From: CALDTK01 sp965213735
GTDB taxonomy: Bacteria > Bacteroidota > Bacteroidia > Chitinophagales > Saprospiraceae
Assembly: GCA_965213735.1 (NCBI GenBank)
Contig: CBDCAB010000006.1
Span: 372,001-436,000 of the forward strand
DNA length: 64,000 bases
Direction of reading: 5' to 3'
Position 1 is the stretch's first letter, and each line of letters starts with the position of its first letter. Under the pieces are notes generated by a model. That model did no database searches, had not been told where the DNA came from, and was given only the letters and a program-made list of their open reading frames with translations. The position numbers and the translations under genes were made by a program. This document shows, piece after piece, positions 52,521 through 61,866 of the stretch.

Positions 52521-53012
52521 ATGACCCACCACCAACAGCTCGCTAAGTACAAGGAACTGGTAGAGGATATCCGCGAGGCGATGCTCGTCACCGATGATCA
52601 GGAACTCAACGGTTTGCGCTCGCGACCAATGTCTACCGCAGGCATCGATGATGATGGCACCCTCTGGTTTTTTACTGCCTTTACCAGTGATAAGGTGCAG
52701 GAAATTTACCACGACCGCAAAGTCAACGTTTCCTACGCAAAGCCTTCAGACAAGCAGTACCTCTCGGTGACTGGCTGTGCAAAAATTGTGACCGATATCG
52801 TCAAGAAGCGCCGCTATTACTCGAAGATTCAGGATGCATGGTTTGATGGTCCTGACGATCCTCAAGCATCTCTGATTCAAGTGGTGCCGGAGCATGTGGA
52901 GTTTTGGGACGATAGCGACTCGGCGCTCTTTGCGTTTGCCAAAATTCTAGCTGCGGCGGTGACGCCTGGTGGTGAGTACAAAGGCACTGAGAACAAGGAG
53001 TTTGACGTGTAA
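52521..53012 (+). CDS. Pyridoxamine 5'-phosphate oxidase-like protein (general stress protein 26 type)
   Basis: 163 residues. FMN-binding split-barrel family. AMLVTDDQ, LRSRPMSTAGIDDDGTLWFF and VNVSYAKPSDKQYLSVTGCA are typical of the Bacteroidota GSP26 group, as is IVTDIVKKRRYYSKIQDAWF in the helix part. It is the last gene of the four-gene stress set. A strong inverted repeat follows at 53086-53131, just before tamB. Confidence 0.9.
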   Translation: MTHHQQLAKYKELVEDIREAMLVTDDQELNGLRSRPMSTAGIDDDGTLWFFTAFTSDKVQEIYHDRKVNVSYAKPSDKQYLSVTGCAKIVTDIVKKRRYYSKIQDAWFDGPDDPQASLIQVVPEHVEFWDDSDSALFAFAKILAAAVTPGGEYKGTENKEFDV

Positions 53013-53085
53013 GTACTGCCTTGGATAGCTCGCACTGCTAAAGTCTTGCTAATTCGCGAACAGCCGGGCCGGTCGCACGGTTACT

Positions 53086-53131
53086 GAGGCACACCCACCG
53101 ATACTCGCACCGGCCTCGGCGGGTGTGCCTC
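53086..53131. promoter_or_regulatory. Strong hairpin directly before the tamB start
   Basis: GAGGCACACCC-a-CCG and CGG-c-GGGTGTGCCTC pair over 14 of 15 positions with a 16-base loop. The right arm ends three bases before the ATG at 53135. There is no T-run after it, so it may control translation of tamB rather than end transcription. Confidence 0.65.
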
Positions 53132-53134
53132 CCT

Positions 53135-56100
53135 ATGCGTATACTGAAGATTGTATTCAAGACACTCGCCTGGATCATTGGCATCGTGCTCTTGTTGCTC
53201 CTGATTATTGTTGTTGCTGTGCAGATACCTTCGGTGCAGAACAAGCTGCTTGGCTATGCTATTCCCACCATTGAGGAAATGTTAGGAGGTGCAAATGTTG
53301 AAATTGACCATATCGATTTAGATTTCTTTGATGCGGCGCAAGTTGATGGCATACTCATCGAAGATCTTAATGGTGATACACTCGTGTATGCTAACCAACT
53401 AGGTATAGACATCGGTGCGTTTAGCCTCTTTGGTGGCAATATCTTTATAGATGAAGTTACTTTGGATGGTGCCGTGATCAATGCCTACCAGCGCAAACAA
53501 GATTCGGCCTTTAATTTTCAGTTTATTCTCGATGCTTTTGCTCCAGCTGATACGGTGGTGGCTGATACGTCTGCCGCTGCATTTACAGTAGGTCTTCGGA
53601 CTGTGGATATTACCAATACCCTCATTCGGATGCTCGATGAAAAAGCACCTTCCAATCTCAACGTCACCACTGATCGCTTGCTGGTGGATATTGAAAACCT
53701 GGACCTAGAAAACCAGGCAGTCGACTTTGAAGATATTCTCTTAGAAGGTTTACGGGGCAGCTTCATCATCGATAAAGTAGATCCGATACAAGAGGCTGCT
53801 GCGGCAACAGTGGTAGATACGCTTTCCGCTGGCGCAACCATGATCACCTTCCCCTACGCAGGTCTTCCCATTTCTATAGGAGAGCTTGCGCTAAAGGATA
53901 TCGACTTTATTTACAAGGATGCGAATTTAGACCCTGTAGAGGAAGGTATTGATCCTGGCAATATGCACATCAAGGATTTGAATGCTTTGGCTACAGGATT
54001 TGTCTGGGATTCTACCGAGTTGAGGCTAAGTTGGGATGAACTCAGCTTTCGCGAGCGCTCAGGACTTACCATTGATCAGGTGGGGTTTCAGCTAGCTATG
54101 ACACCTGAAGCGCTCGATCTCGACGAGTTTGTGTTTAAGACGGACGCCTCACAGGTTTTGGCGAAAGCTGCACTGGACTACGACTCATTCGCATCGCTCG
54201 CAGCACTCGATCCGCAAACGCGCCTGCTGTTCAACTTTGAAGATTCCTACATCGCATTAAGCGACCTCAAATTGCTGGCACCGACACTTGAAGAAGCGGG
54301 CCTGAACCTCGATCTCACTGCGAATATTTTCGCCGATGGATCGGTCTCCGGCACCTTTGCCAAGCTCAATCTCGACGGCCTAAATGTGCGGGTGGGGCAG
54401 CAAACGGCAATAGCCGCTTCGGGACAAATATTTGATGCGCTCGATCCTGAAAAGCTGAGCTACAACCTGCGGATTTCGAGGCTGACCAGCAGCTATCGCG
54501 ATCTGAAAAGGCTTACGAAAGGTGTGCCCATACCCCCCGAACTCGCAGACTTTGGACAGTTTCGTTTTAGCGGAAGCGTGAGTGGCACCACCACTTCTTT
54601 TACAGGCAAAAACCTGGAGCTGCGGACCCAGGGGCGTACTGGCTTTAGCGGGGACCTGGCGGTGCGGAACCTCGACTCGCCGGAGAACATGGTGATTACA
54701 GCTGATGTGCGCTCGCTGACTACTAACATGGAGGAGCTTGCAGGCTTTATCCCCGACAGCCTCGGCATCGATGCGCAAGCCCTTGGCAACATCGACTTTC
54801 AAGGTCAATTTGCGGGCACAACTACCGACTTCACCATTGATGGTACCTTGCAATCGGCTCTAGGAAGTGCAACTGCTGACTTAACCGCAGATTTTAACAG
54901 CGACTACACAGACGGCAATTATAAGGGCTCTATCTCACTCGACAGCTTTAATGTTGGTCGCCTATTGCAAGACAGCACTATTGGCTCGCTGACGTTGAAT
55001 GTAGAACTCGATGGCTCAGGACTTAGCCCCGAAGCAATAGCTTCGAATATTAATGGTACAATTGAGAGCTTTACCTACCTCGGATATACCTACCGAGAAG
55101 TGATGTTGAACGGAAATCTGGATAGACAGCTCTTCCGGGGTGAATTTGCTATTGATGATCCAAACGCCCGTCTGTCCTTTGATGGAATGATCAACCTGCG
55201 GGATTCTGTTCCGGATATGGTGTTTGAGGCACGCATCGATACCCTGGCTCTGCACCCGCTCAATCTGTATCCTACGCCCCTAGGACTAAGTATGGCAATT
55301 ACTGCCAACTTGAGAGGCAACAATGCAGATAACTTAGTCGGGCGGGCGCTTATCGACAGCTTTTATCTCCAAGATTCGAGCAATGTTGCTTTTCTTGATA
55401 GCCTGCTGCTGCGCGCTGGAGATACAGCGAGTGGGAGATTTATTGTCGTAACCTCGGACCTGATAGATGCGAGTATAATTGGTGATTATCGGACGGCTGA
55501 TTTGCCTGCGCTACTTACGAATTACATTAACGACTTCTTTCCTATTGATGAATACCTCAACCCAGTCGACAAACCTGCTGATTTAGCTATCGAGCCTAGT
55601 CCTCAGCGTGTTATTGCCGACCAAAGTTTTGACTTTTACTTCGGTTTGCAAGATCCTGTAGATTTTGCTCACATCTTTGATCCCGCGCTTATTCGACTGG
55701 ATACTTTAGGTTTTGCCGGCACTTTCGACTCACGTGAGAAGTCAATGACAGGTCAGTTGTATATCCCTGACCTCAATTACGACGGAATCAAGCTCGATAC
55801 CATCCTGCTCGATTTGGGAGGGGATGCGAGCGGGCTGTTGCTCGATCTACGGACACGGGGCATCGAAGTGGCAGGCCAGCAGGTGGATATGGCACTAGCC
55901 AATATGCGTCTTGGGGATGATAGTCTTCAACTTGATTTAGAAGCTTATCTAGAGCGGGATTCACTTCTGCTTGGCACAGGACTTAATGTTGCTCAAAATG
56001 CAGAAGGTCGATACATCATTTCCATGAATCGTGATTTCAGAGTAGCAGGTCAGCTTTGGAAAGTAGACCGTGCAAATCAGATCGAGTATTGGGCAAATTA

Positions 56101-58123
56101 CCTGGACATCCAAGACCTTACATTCCGCAAGGATGGGCAGCTCATATCCATTCAGAGCGACGACGAAAGTCAGGATGAAGACTTCGCTCCGCTGACGGTG
56201 ACTATTGAGAATTATTCATTAAACGAAATTACCCGTCTCGTGCAGCTCGAAGGCTTCAGTCTTGATGGTACTGTCGATGGTAAGTTAGGCGTGCGTGATC
56301 CTGCGGGTACGATGTACTATACCGCAGATTTAACCGCAAGTGATATTGTGCTTAACGGCGAGCCTGTTGGTACCTTAATTGTCAATGCTACATCTGAAGG
56401 ACTAGAAAATTCAGTAGGTATCGATGTGCGACTCAATGGTCCTGTAAATGATGTATCCATTGCTGGGGAATATGGGATCAACGATGGCTCTCTCGATATG
56501 GCTACGCGCATACGTGCTTTCGAGCTGCGCGTGCTCGATCCGGTGACGGTAGGTGTGTTGAGCAATAGTACAGGTTTGCTTCGTGCAGATTTGGCAATTA
56601 CTGGCACTGTCGAGCAACCGGAAGTAAATGGCTATATGCAGCTGGATGGGGCAGCTACGACATTTGATTTACTCGGTGCACGATTTAGCGTTGCAGATAG
56701 TCGGGTCGACATCTCGGAAGATTTATTGGATTTTGGCACTTTTGTCATTGCAGACTCAACGGGTAGAGAGGCAACATTAAGCGGCACGATAGCACATGAT
56801 TATTTCACTGACTTTGGCTTTGACTTAAATCTTCAAACTGATGGATTCAAAGTCCTTAATTCGGAGCCGACACTTGAGGAACTGTATTTTGGTGACGCAA
56901 TTGTTGCTGCTGATATCGACATTACTGGAGACTTAAATGTGCCGGTGGTGCGAGGCCGAGTCAGCACCCTCTCGGGCACGGATGTTTCGATTGTGCCGCT
57001 CTTGAGCGTCAACGGCGTCAATGAAGAGAGTTGGATTATATATGCTGATCCTGCCACGCTCTACGCCGATACAACGAAAAGTCTTGAGGATGTTTACGAG
57101 GCAAATGCGCTCGGTCTAGACCTGGGTCTGGTCATCAATGTTGATGACGAGGCAGTCATGCACGTCATAATCGATCCTGCCACTGGCGATGCCTTACGAG
57201 CACGCGGCAACTCGGAGATGAATGTGCAGATGACTCCTGATGGAGCTATCAGCGTCACGGGTCTTTACACCATTACCGAAGGAGCTTATCAATTTACGCT
57301 GGCCACTGGAGGCTTGAATGTTAAGCAGTTTGATTTTGATATACAGCAGGGGAGTAGCATGCAGTTTGTTGGGGATCCACTCGACAGTCGCTTCGACATT
57401 ACGGCCGTCTACACTTTGGAAACTACGACTTGGGAATTGATCAAGGATCGCACCACTAGTCCTACCCCGAGTGAGGAAGCTTCAGCGAAGCGGAGGCAGA
57501 CTGTAGAGGTGCTCATGAGTATGAGCGGCACTCTCGAAGCCCCGACCATAGATTTGGACATCAACCTGCCCGAGTCAACTGGGTCGGGTATTACTAACAC
57601 CGCAGAGACAGTCATTGCCAACCTATCGGAGCAGGAGATTTATCAACAAGTATTTTCACTTCTCGTGTTCGGTAGCTTTACGGGTGGAGAAAGTGGCGGC
57701 TTCGATCCTGCCGATCAAGGGAAGCAGATTGCCATTTCCTCAATCAGCAACTTGGTATCTAATCAGCTTAATCGGCTCGCTGATAATTATATTAAGGGCG
57801 TAGATATAAATATTGGATTAGAAAGTTACGAGGATAAGTATACGGAGCAGCAAACTACGACAGCTAAGATTGGGCTCTCGAAGACGCTCTTTAGTGATAG
57901 GTTGACGATCTCTGTAGGTACCGATGTGAATGTTGGGGAGCAAAGCGCTATTGCCGGAGGAAGTGCAGCAGGCTTTCAGAGCAACTTTGTGTTGACCTAT
58001 CGCCTCACAGAGAGCGGGCATTACCTGGTCAGGGTGTTCCGCCGCCCGGATTACGATATAATTTCCTCAGCTACGCCTTACGAAACCGGTGCAGGTGTAA
58101 GCTACCAGCGCAAGTTTGATTAG
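53135..58123 (+). CDS. TamB-like translocation and assembly module protein
   Basis: 1662 residues from the ATG at 53135; a GTG 12 bases upstream is in frame. An N-terminal membrane anchor (IVFKTLAWIIGIVLLLLLII) is followed by a very long beta-taco/AsmA-like body with repeated acidic strands, and a C-terminal DUF490 domain (GASVTGLYTITEGAYQF-like pattern: ISVTGLYTITEGAYQF, then the LPESTGSGITNTA region). It should span the periplasm and shuttle phospholipids or help outer-membrane protein assembly, together with a TamA-type barrel. Such a barrel is encoded at 59306-61615, separated by two small genes. One exact motif site encodes VLAKA. Confidence 0.92.
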   Translation: MRILKIVFKTLAWIIGIVLLLLLIIVVAVQIPSVQNKLLGYAIPTIEEMLGGANVEIDHIDLDFFDAAQVDGILIEDLNGDTLVYANQLGIDIGAFSLFGGNIFIDEVTLDGAVINAYQRKQDSAFNFQFILDAFAPADTVVADTSAAAFTVGLRTVDITNTLIRMLDEKAPSNLNVTTDRLLVDIENLDLENQAVDFEDILLEGLRGSFIIDKVDPIQEAAAATVVDTLSAGATMITFPYAGLPISIGELALKDIDFIYKDANLDPVEEGIDPGNMHIKDLNALATGFVWDSTELRLSWDELSFRERSGLTIDQVGFQLAMTPEALDLDEFVFKTDASQVLAKAALDYDSFASLAALDPQTRLLFNFEDSYIALSDLKLLAPTLEEAGLNLDLTANIFADGSVSGTFAKLNLDGLNVRVGQQTAIAASGQIFDALDPEKLSYNLRISRLTSSYRDLKRLTKGVPIPPELADFGQFRFSGSVSGTTTSFTGKNLELRTQGRTGFSGDLAVRNLDSPENMVITADVRSLTTNMEELAGFIPDSLGIDAQALGNIDFQGQFAGTTTDFTIDGTLQSALGSATADLTADFNSDYTDGNYKGSISLDSFNVGRLLQDSTIGSLTLNVELDGSGLSPEAIASNINGTIESFTYLGYTYREVMLNGNLDRQLFRGEFAIDDPNARLSFDGMINLRDSVPDMVFEARIDTLALHPLNLYPTPLGLSMAITANLRGNNADNLVGRALIDSFYLQDSSNVAFLDSLLLRAGDTASGRFIVVTSDLIDASIIGDYRTADLPALLTNYINDFFPIDEYLNPVDKPADLAIEPSPQRVIADQSFDFYFGLQDPVDFAHIFDPALIRLDTLGFAGTFDSREKSMTGQLYIPDLNYDGIKLDTILLDLGGDASGLLLDLRTRGIEVAGQQVDMALANMRLGDDSLQLDLEAYLERDSLLLGTGLNVAQNAEGRYIISMNRDFRVAGQLWKVDRANQIEYWANYLDIQDLTFRKDGQLISIQSDDESQDEDFAPLTVTIENYSLNEITRLVQLEGFSLDGTVDGKLGVRDPAGTMYYTADLTASDIVLNGEPVGTLIVNATSEGLENSVGIDVRLNGPVNDVSIAGEYGINDGSLDMATRIRAFELRVLDPVTVGVLSNSTGLLRADLAITGTVEQPEVNGYMQLDGAATTFDLLGARFSVADSRVDISEDLLDFGTFVIADSTGREATLSGTIAHDYFTDFGFDLNLQTDGFKVLNSEPTLEELYFGDAIVAADIDITGDLNVPVVRGRVSTLSGTDVSIVPLLSVNGVNEESWIIYADPATLYADTTKSLEDVYEANALGLDLGLVINVDDEAVMHVIIDPATGDALRARGNSEMNVQMTPDGAISVTGLYTITEGAYQFTLATGGLNVKQFDFDIQQGSSMQFVGDPLDSRFDITAVYTLETTTWELIKDRTTSPTPSEEASAKRRQTVEVLMSMSGTLEAPTIDLDINLPESTGSGITNTAETVIANLSEQEIYQQVFSLLVFGSFTGGESGGFDPADQGKQIAISSISNLVSNQLNRLADNYIKGVDINIGLESYEDKYTEQQTTTAKIGLSKTLFSDRLTISVGTDVNVGEQSAIAGGSAAGFQSNFVLTYRLTESGHYLVRVFRRPDYDIISSATPYETGAGVSYQRKFD

Positions 58124-58242
58124 AGCCATTTGCCAACAAGCGTTGCTCGAACAATGGGATGTCGGTTGACATAATTAAGGTAGACGGCCGTCGTACACAA
58201 ACGAGGAGCTGTTATCATTTCACTTCATAAAACCCTACCACC

Positions 58243-58698
58243 ATGTCTGACCAAAATAAAGCTGTCGACGCTCTCAACAAATTGATTGCTGCCAATTACG
58301 ATGCGGAGCGTGGCTACAAAGAAAGTGCCGAGGATGTTAAAGATGCACGTCTGAAGTCCTGGTTTAACGAATACGCTCAGCAGCGCTACGACTTCGGTCA
58401 CGAGCTCAAGACTGAGATTCAGCAGCTCGGAGGCAAGCCTGAAAAAGGCACGACGCTAGCTGCCGATGCACACCGAGTTTGGATCGATCTAAAAAGCGCC
58501 ATTGCTGGCAACGACGAAAATGCTGTGCTCAACGAAGTAATTCGCGGAGAGAAATCAGCAATCGAGCGCTACGATGAAGTGCTTGCAGAGACAACCCTTC
58601 CAGCCAACTGCCGCTCAGTGGTATCACGCCAGCGCACGCAGATCTTGGCTGCACTCGGCAAGATTCAGGAGCTTCAGCGTTCTTTTGCCTCAGCCTAA
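58243..58698 (+). CDS. DUF2383/PA2169-family four-helix-bundle protein 1
   Basis: 151 residues. The pattern ALNKLIAANYDAERGYKESA and IRGEKSAIERYDEVLAETTL matches the PA2169/DUF2383 ferritin-like family linked to stress or metal storage. Acidic/His residues in helix 1 and helix 4 could bind iron, but the full di-iron set is not evident. Followed by a terminator at 58721-58756. Confidence 0.88.
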   Translation: MSDQNKAVDALNKLIAANYDAERGYKESAEDVKDARLKSWFNEYAQQRYDFGHELKTEIQQLGGKPEKGTTLAADAHRVWIDLKSAIAGNDENAVLNEVIRGEKSAIERYDEVLAETTLPANCRSVVSRQRTQILAALGKIQELQRSFASA

Positions 58699-58720
58699 GC
58701 GCTAAGCCAAAGCAAATCTC

Positions 58721-58756
58721 AAAACGGTCGATTCCTTTAGTGGGGTCGGCCGTTTT
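58721..58756. terminator. Bidirectional-looking terminator hairpin
   Basis: AAAACGGTCGA pairs with TCGGCCGTTTT over 11 bp (one G-T pair), with a 14-base loop and a short T-run at its right end. It lies between the two paralogous four-helix genes. Confidence 0.75.
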
Positions 58757-58797
58757 GTAGTTATACATTCGCCCCAACCACAAAAGCGTAATACCGC

Positions 58798-59259
58798 ATG
58801 GCCTTCGAGCAACTACTCAACGAACTCAACCGCCTCCAGCGTCGCCTGTACGAAAGCTACCGCGAGTTCAATACCACTCAAGACAACCTCGATTCTGAGG
58901 AGCTGATCGAGTATTTTTATCAGCAGGCTATTCAGCGCAAAGGTTATTACCAGGACATCCGCGAGTGTATCAAGCAGCTCGGAGAGATTCCGAAAAACGT
59001 GACCCGTCCCTTTGGCGACGCAGCCGATGAAATATTTACCGATCTGAAGACGGTGTTTTCCAATGAAGAGGACAAGATGATTCTCCAGGAGGCGAAGATG
59101 GTCGAGCATCGCTTGCTAGGCGCCTACGACCAGGTGTTGGCAGTAGCTACTGTGAGTCCGCAGCTCAAGGATATCCTCGAGGTGCAGCGGGAGGAGGTTG
59201 CCCGTGACTACGAGAAGATTTGTGTGGAGCTAGATAGGGTGTCGCACCCAAACCGCTAG
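58798..59259 (+). CDS. DUF2383/PA2169-family four-helix-bundle protein 2
   Basis: 153 residues, a diverged paralogue of 58243-58698 (equal size and domain pattern: FNTTQDNLDSEELIEYFYQQ, MVEHRLLGAYDQVLAVATVS). The presence of two tandem copies suggests separate expression, as a hairpin terminator lies between. Family role is stress- or iron-related but unproven. Confidence 0.85.
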   Translation: MAFEQLLNELNRLQRRLYESYREFNTTQDNLDSEELIEYFYQQAIQRKGYYQDIRECIKQLGEIPKNVTRPFGDAADEIFTDLKTVFSNEEDKMILQEAKMVEHRLLGAYDQVLAVATVSPQLKDILEVQREEVARDYEKICVELDRVSHPNR

Positions 59260-59305
59260 GGTGAATGTGGTGTTGAGGTACACAGATCACCAACTCGCTT
59301 AGCTC

Positions 59306-61615
59306 TTGCCCCCCTTCTTGCGATTTTTAAGTGCAGCTATCTGCTTGTGCTTGCTAGCCTCGTGCTCCATTGAGCGCTATTTGAGTGCTGACAAACCTCT
59401 ATACAGCAGTAGCGAGATTGAGATTATTAATCCGGAGCAGGTTCCAAATCCGAAAGCGCTCACTACTACACTTGCTGGATATTACCAGCAGGAGCCCGCT
59501 AGCAATCTCGGCATGTGGTGGTGGTTCAAGTTAGAGTCCGAAAAGGAGAAAGGTCTCAAGCCATGGTTGCGCCGAACGCTTGGTGCTGAGCCTGTTTATT
59601 ACGATGAGGCGCTGACTGAGCGGACGATGCTGCTGATGCGGGATTACCTCAAGGATCACGGCTATTTCGGCTCCGAGCTTGATCATGACACTATCCGCAC
59701 CGACAGCTTTTATATTAATGTGCAGTATGAGCTGAAGTCCCGCGGTCGGGCCAGGTTCGATACCGTGGTGTGGCCCAAGGATAGTAGTTCGCTGGGGCAA
59801 TTTCTCCGTGATCAAAAGCCTGCCACTTTTGCCAAGCAAGGGACTTATTATTCTGTGGCTGCCCTCGATGCAGAGCGGGCTCGACTCGATCAATTGAGTT
59901 CGCGGGCGGGTTATTACAGTTTTGCGAAAAGCAATATCTACTACATCGTCGATAGCATAGCTGGAGACAACCAGACGAGGGTATACATGAATCTCGATAA
60001 AGGCAGCGATTCTTTAGCCTTTAAGCAATATCGTATAGGTAAGACTTATGTCTTTCCTAACTATTCTTTAGGTCGTGATAGCGCTTCCGCAAAACGCGAC
60101 ACGTCGCTGTTCGAGGATGATATCTATGTGATTAGAGATGCCAACGAGCGGCTGCATGCTTCGGTGCTAGCCAGACGGATAGGCTTACGCCGAAATGATG
60201 TGTACAATGAAAGTATCTACAGGAACACACTCAACCAGCTCCTCGATCTCGGGGTATTTAAATATGTTAACTATTCTTTTGAGCGGCGACTGACTGATTC
60301 GACGCCCGTGCTCGATCAGTACATCTACCTCACGCAAGGCCAAAGCCAGAGCGTTGGCGTCGATTTGGAGACTACTACCCGTGCGGGAAGTTCTGTGCCA
60401 GGCTTGAACGCTACGATTCGCCATACCAACAACAACCTCTTCAATGGCGCGGAAGACCTGCGGGTGAGTGCCAGCTACGGTGTCGGGGTGCAGACGGATA
60501 TCACAGACTTTGAGGAAACTGTTACTGCCACCGATATTGCTGCGAGTGCAGAAATTGCCTTGCCCCGCTTTATCGGACCTTTTGCTAAAGAGATAGAACG
60601 TACAGCCTACTATATTCCCCGTACCGTAGCAAGTGTGCGAGTACAGCAGACGATACGACCAGAATTCAGCTTGAGCAACATTACGGCGAGGCTTGGTTAT
60701 AGGTATCGGGCTAATCAGTTTGTTACGCACGAGTTGTATCCGATCAATCTAAGTTATACGAGTATTACCGATCCTAGCGATACCTTTCTGCTGATTATTG
60801 GTCGCGATCGGCGCCTAGCGCAGGCGTTTGAAGATCTTGCGATTGCCGGATTGGAGTATATCTATCGATACAATGATCAGGCTATAGCTAGTACGTCTAC
60901 GTTTTGGAATATTGAAGGAGGTATTAAGACCAGTGGCAACATTTCTGGCTTGCTTGCTACTACTCCTGATGATGGAGGTCCGGATGAAGTTGCCGGTGTA
61001 CGTTTGAGTCAATATTTCAGAACGTACATTGATGGTAGGCGCACCACCCGCTTGTCGAGCAAGAATAGCTTGGCGATGAGGGCTTATATCGGATTTGGTT
61101 TACCCTACGGCAACAGCGAGGTGATTCCTTACGTGGATCAATTTTTTGCGGGTGGTCCCAACAGTATTCGAGCTTTCAGGTTGCGCGGCGTGGGGCCAGG
61201 TCGCACCGATCCTCCTTCACGCGATAATGCCACCGCGACCAGTCTCAATCAGAGTGGTGACATCCGCCTCGAGCTCAATGCAGAGTATCGCTTTGATGTA
61301 GTGCCTTTTGTGGAGGGTGCCGTCTTTACTGATGTAGGTAATGTGTGGTTGGCGCGGGATATTGGTGACATAAATACAGAAGGCTTATTCGAGTTTGGTG
61401 ATTTCTATGAAGAGCTTGCCGTTGGCGTTGGTGCGGGTATACGTCTTGATTTCGATATTATTTTGATTCGTTTTGATTATGCGGCGCCTATACGTTTGCC
61501 TTGGCGGCAGGGAGCTGATGCTTGGGTCTTTGATCGCTTCAACATCTTTGATTCTGAGGTGAGGAGTATGGCTGCGGCACCGCGTTTTCATATTGCGATT
61601 GGGTATCCGTTTTAG
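59306..61615 (+). CDS. Lipid-anchored BamA/TamA-like outer-membrane protein
   Basis: 769 residues from a TTG at 59306; no in-frame ATG gives a signal. The start MPPFLRFLSAAICLCLLASC is a lipoprotein signal (LASC), unusual for Omp85 proteins but typical of Bacteroidota TamA-type forms (often called TamL). POTRA-type regions occupy ~25-330 (YLKDHGYFGSELDHDTI), and the barrel follows to the end (DFDIILIRFDYAAPIRLPWR ... FHIAIGYPF). GPNSIRAFRLRGVGPGR contains the (V/I)RG(F/Y)-like motif of Omp85 barrels. Likely partner of TamB upstream in outer-membrane assembly. Confidence 0.9.
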   Translation: MPPFLRFLSAAICLCLLASCSIERYLSADKPLYSSSEIEIINPEQVPNPKALTTTLAGYYQQEPASNLGMWWWFKLESEKEKGLKPWLRRTLGAEPVYYDEALTERTMLLMRDYLKDHGYFGSELDHDTIRTDSFYINVQYELKSRGRARFDTVVWPKDSSSLGQFLRDQKPATFAKQGTYYSVAALDAERARLDQLSSRAGYYSFAKSNIYYIVDSIAGDNQTRVYMNLDKGSDSLAFKQYRIGKTYVFPNYSLGRDSASAKRDTSLFEDDIYVIRDANERLHASVLARRIGLRRNDVYNESIYRNTLNQLLDLGVFKYVNYSFERRLTDSTPVLDQYIYLTQGQSQSVGVDLETTTRAGSSVPGLNATIRHTNNNLFNGAEDLRVSASYGVGVQTDITDFEETVTATDIAASAEIALPRFIGPFAKEIERTAYYIPRTVASVRVQQTIRPEFSLSNITARLGYRYRANQFVTHELYPINLSYTSITDPSDTFLLIIGRDRRLAQAFEDLAIAGLEYIYRYNDQAIASTSTFWNIEGGIKTSGNISGLLATTPDDGGPDEVAGVRLSQYFRTYIDGRRTTRLSSKNSLAMRAYIGFGLPYGNSEVIPYVDQFFAGGPNSIRAFRLRGVGPGRTDPPSRDNATATSLNQSGDIRLELNAEYRFDVVPFVEGAVFTDVGNVWLARDIGDINTEGLFEFGDFYEELAVGVGAGIRLDFDIILIRFDYAAPIRLPWRQGADAWVFDRFNIFDSEVRSMAAAPRFHIAIGYPF

Positions 61616-61866
61616 GGGGTGGGTGCTAGGTGCTGGGGTCGCCCAGCCCGGCTTCAGGCAAGCTACCGCTAGCCTTGCGCCAGACCGGCCGTTCACATGG
61701 CGGACTTGCCAGCCCGCTGGGGACTTGATGCTAGAGTGAGTGGGCCGGTTAGGTCCACCATGGGTTCGGCCGTTAAACCCAGCAATGCCGCGAAACCCAA
61801 GCATGTTCTCGTAGGATTTATTCTGCAAGTCTTTGCGCACTAGGCCAAGAAATGTTCTACCTCAGC
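61616..61866. other. Intergenic region with a short heptamer run
   Basis: 61616-61640 holds a few GGTGCTG/A units. The rest is GC-rich without a supported gene. Confidence 0.5.
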
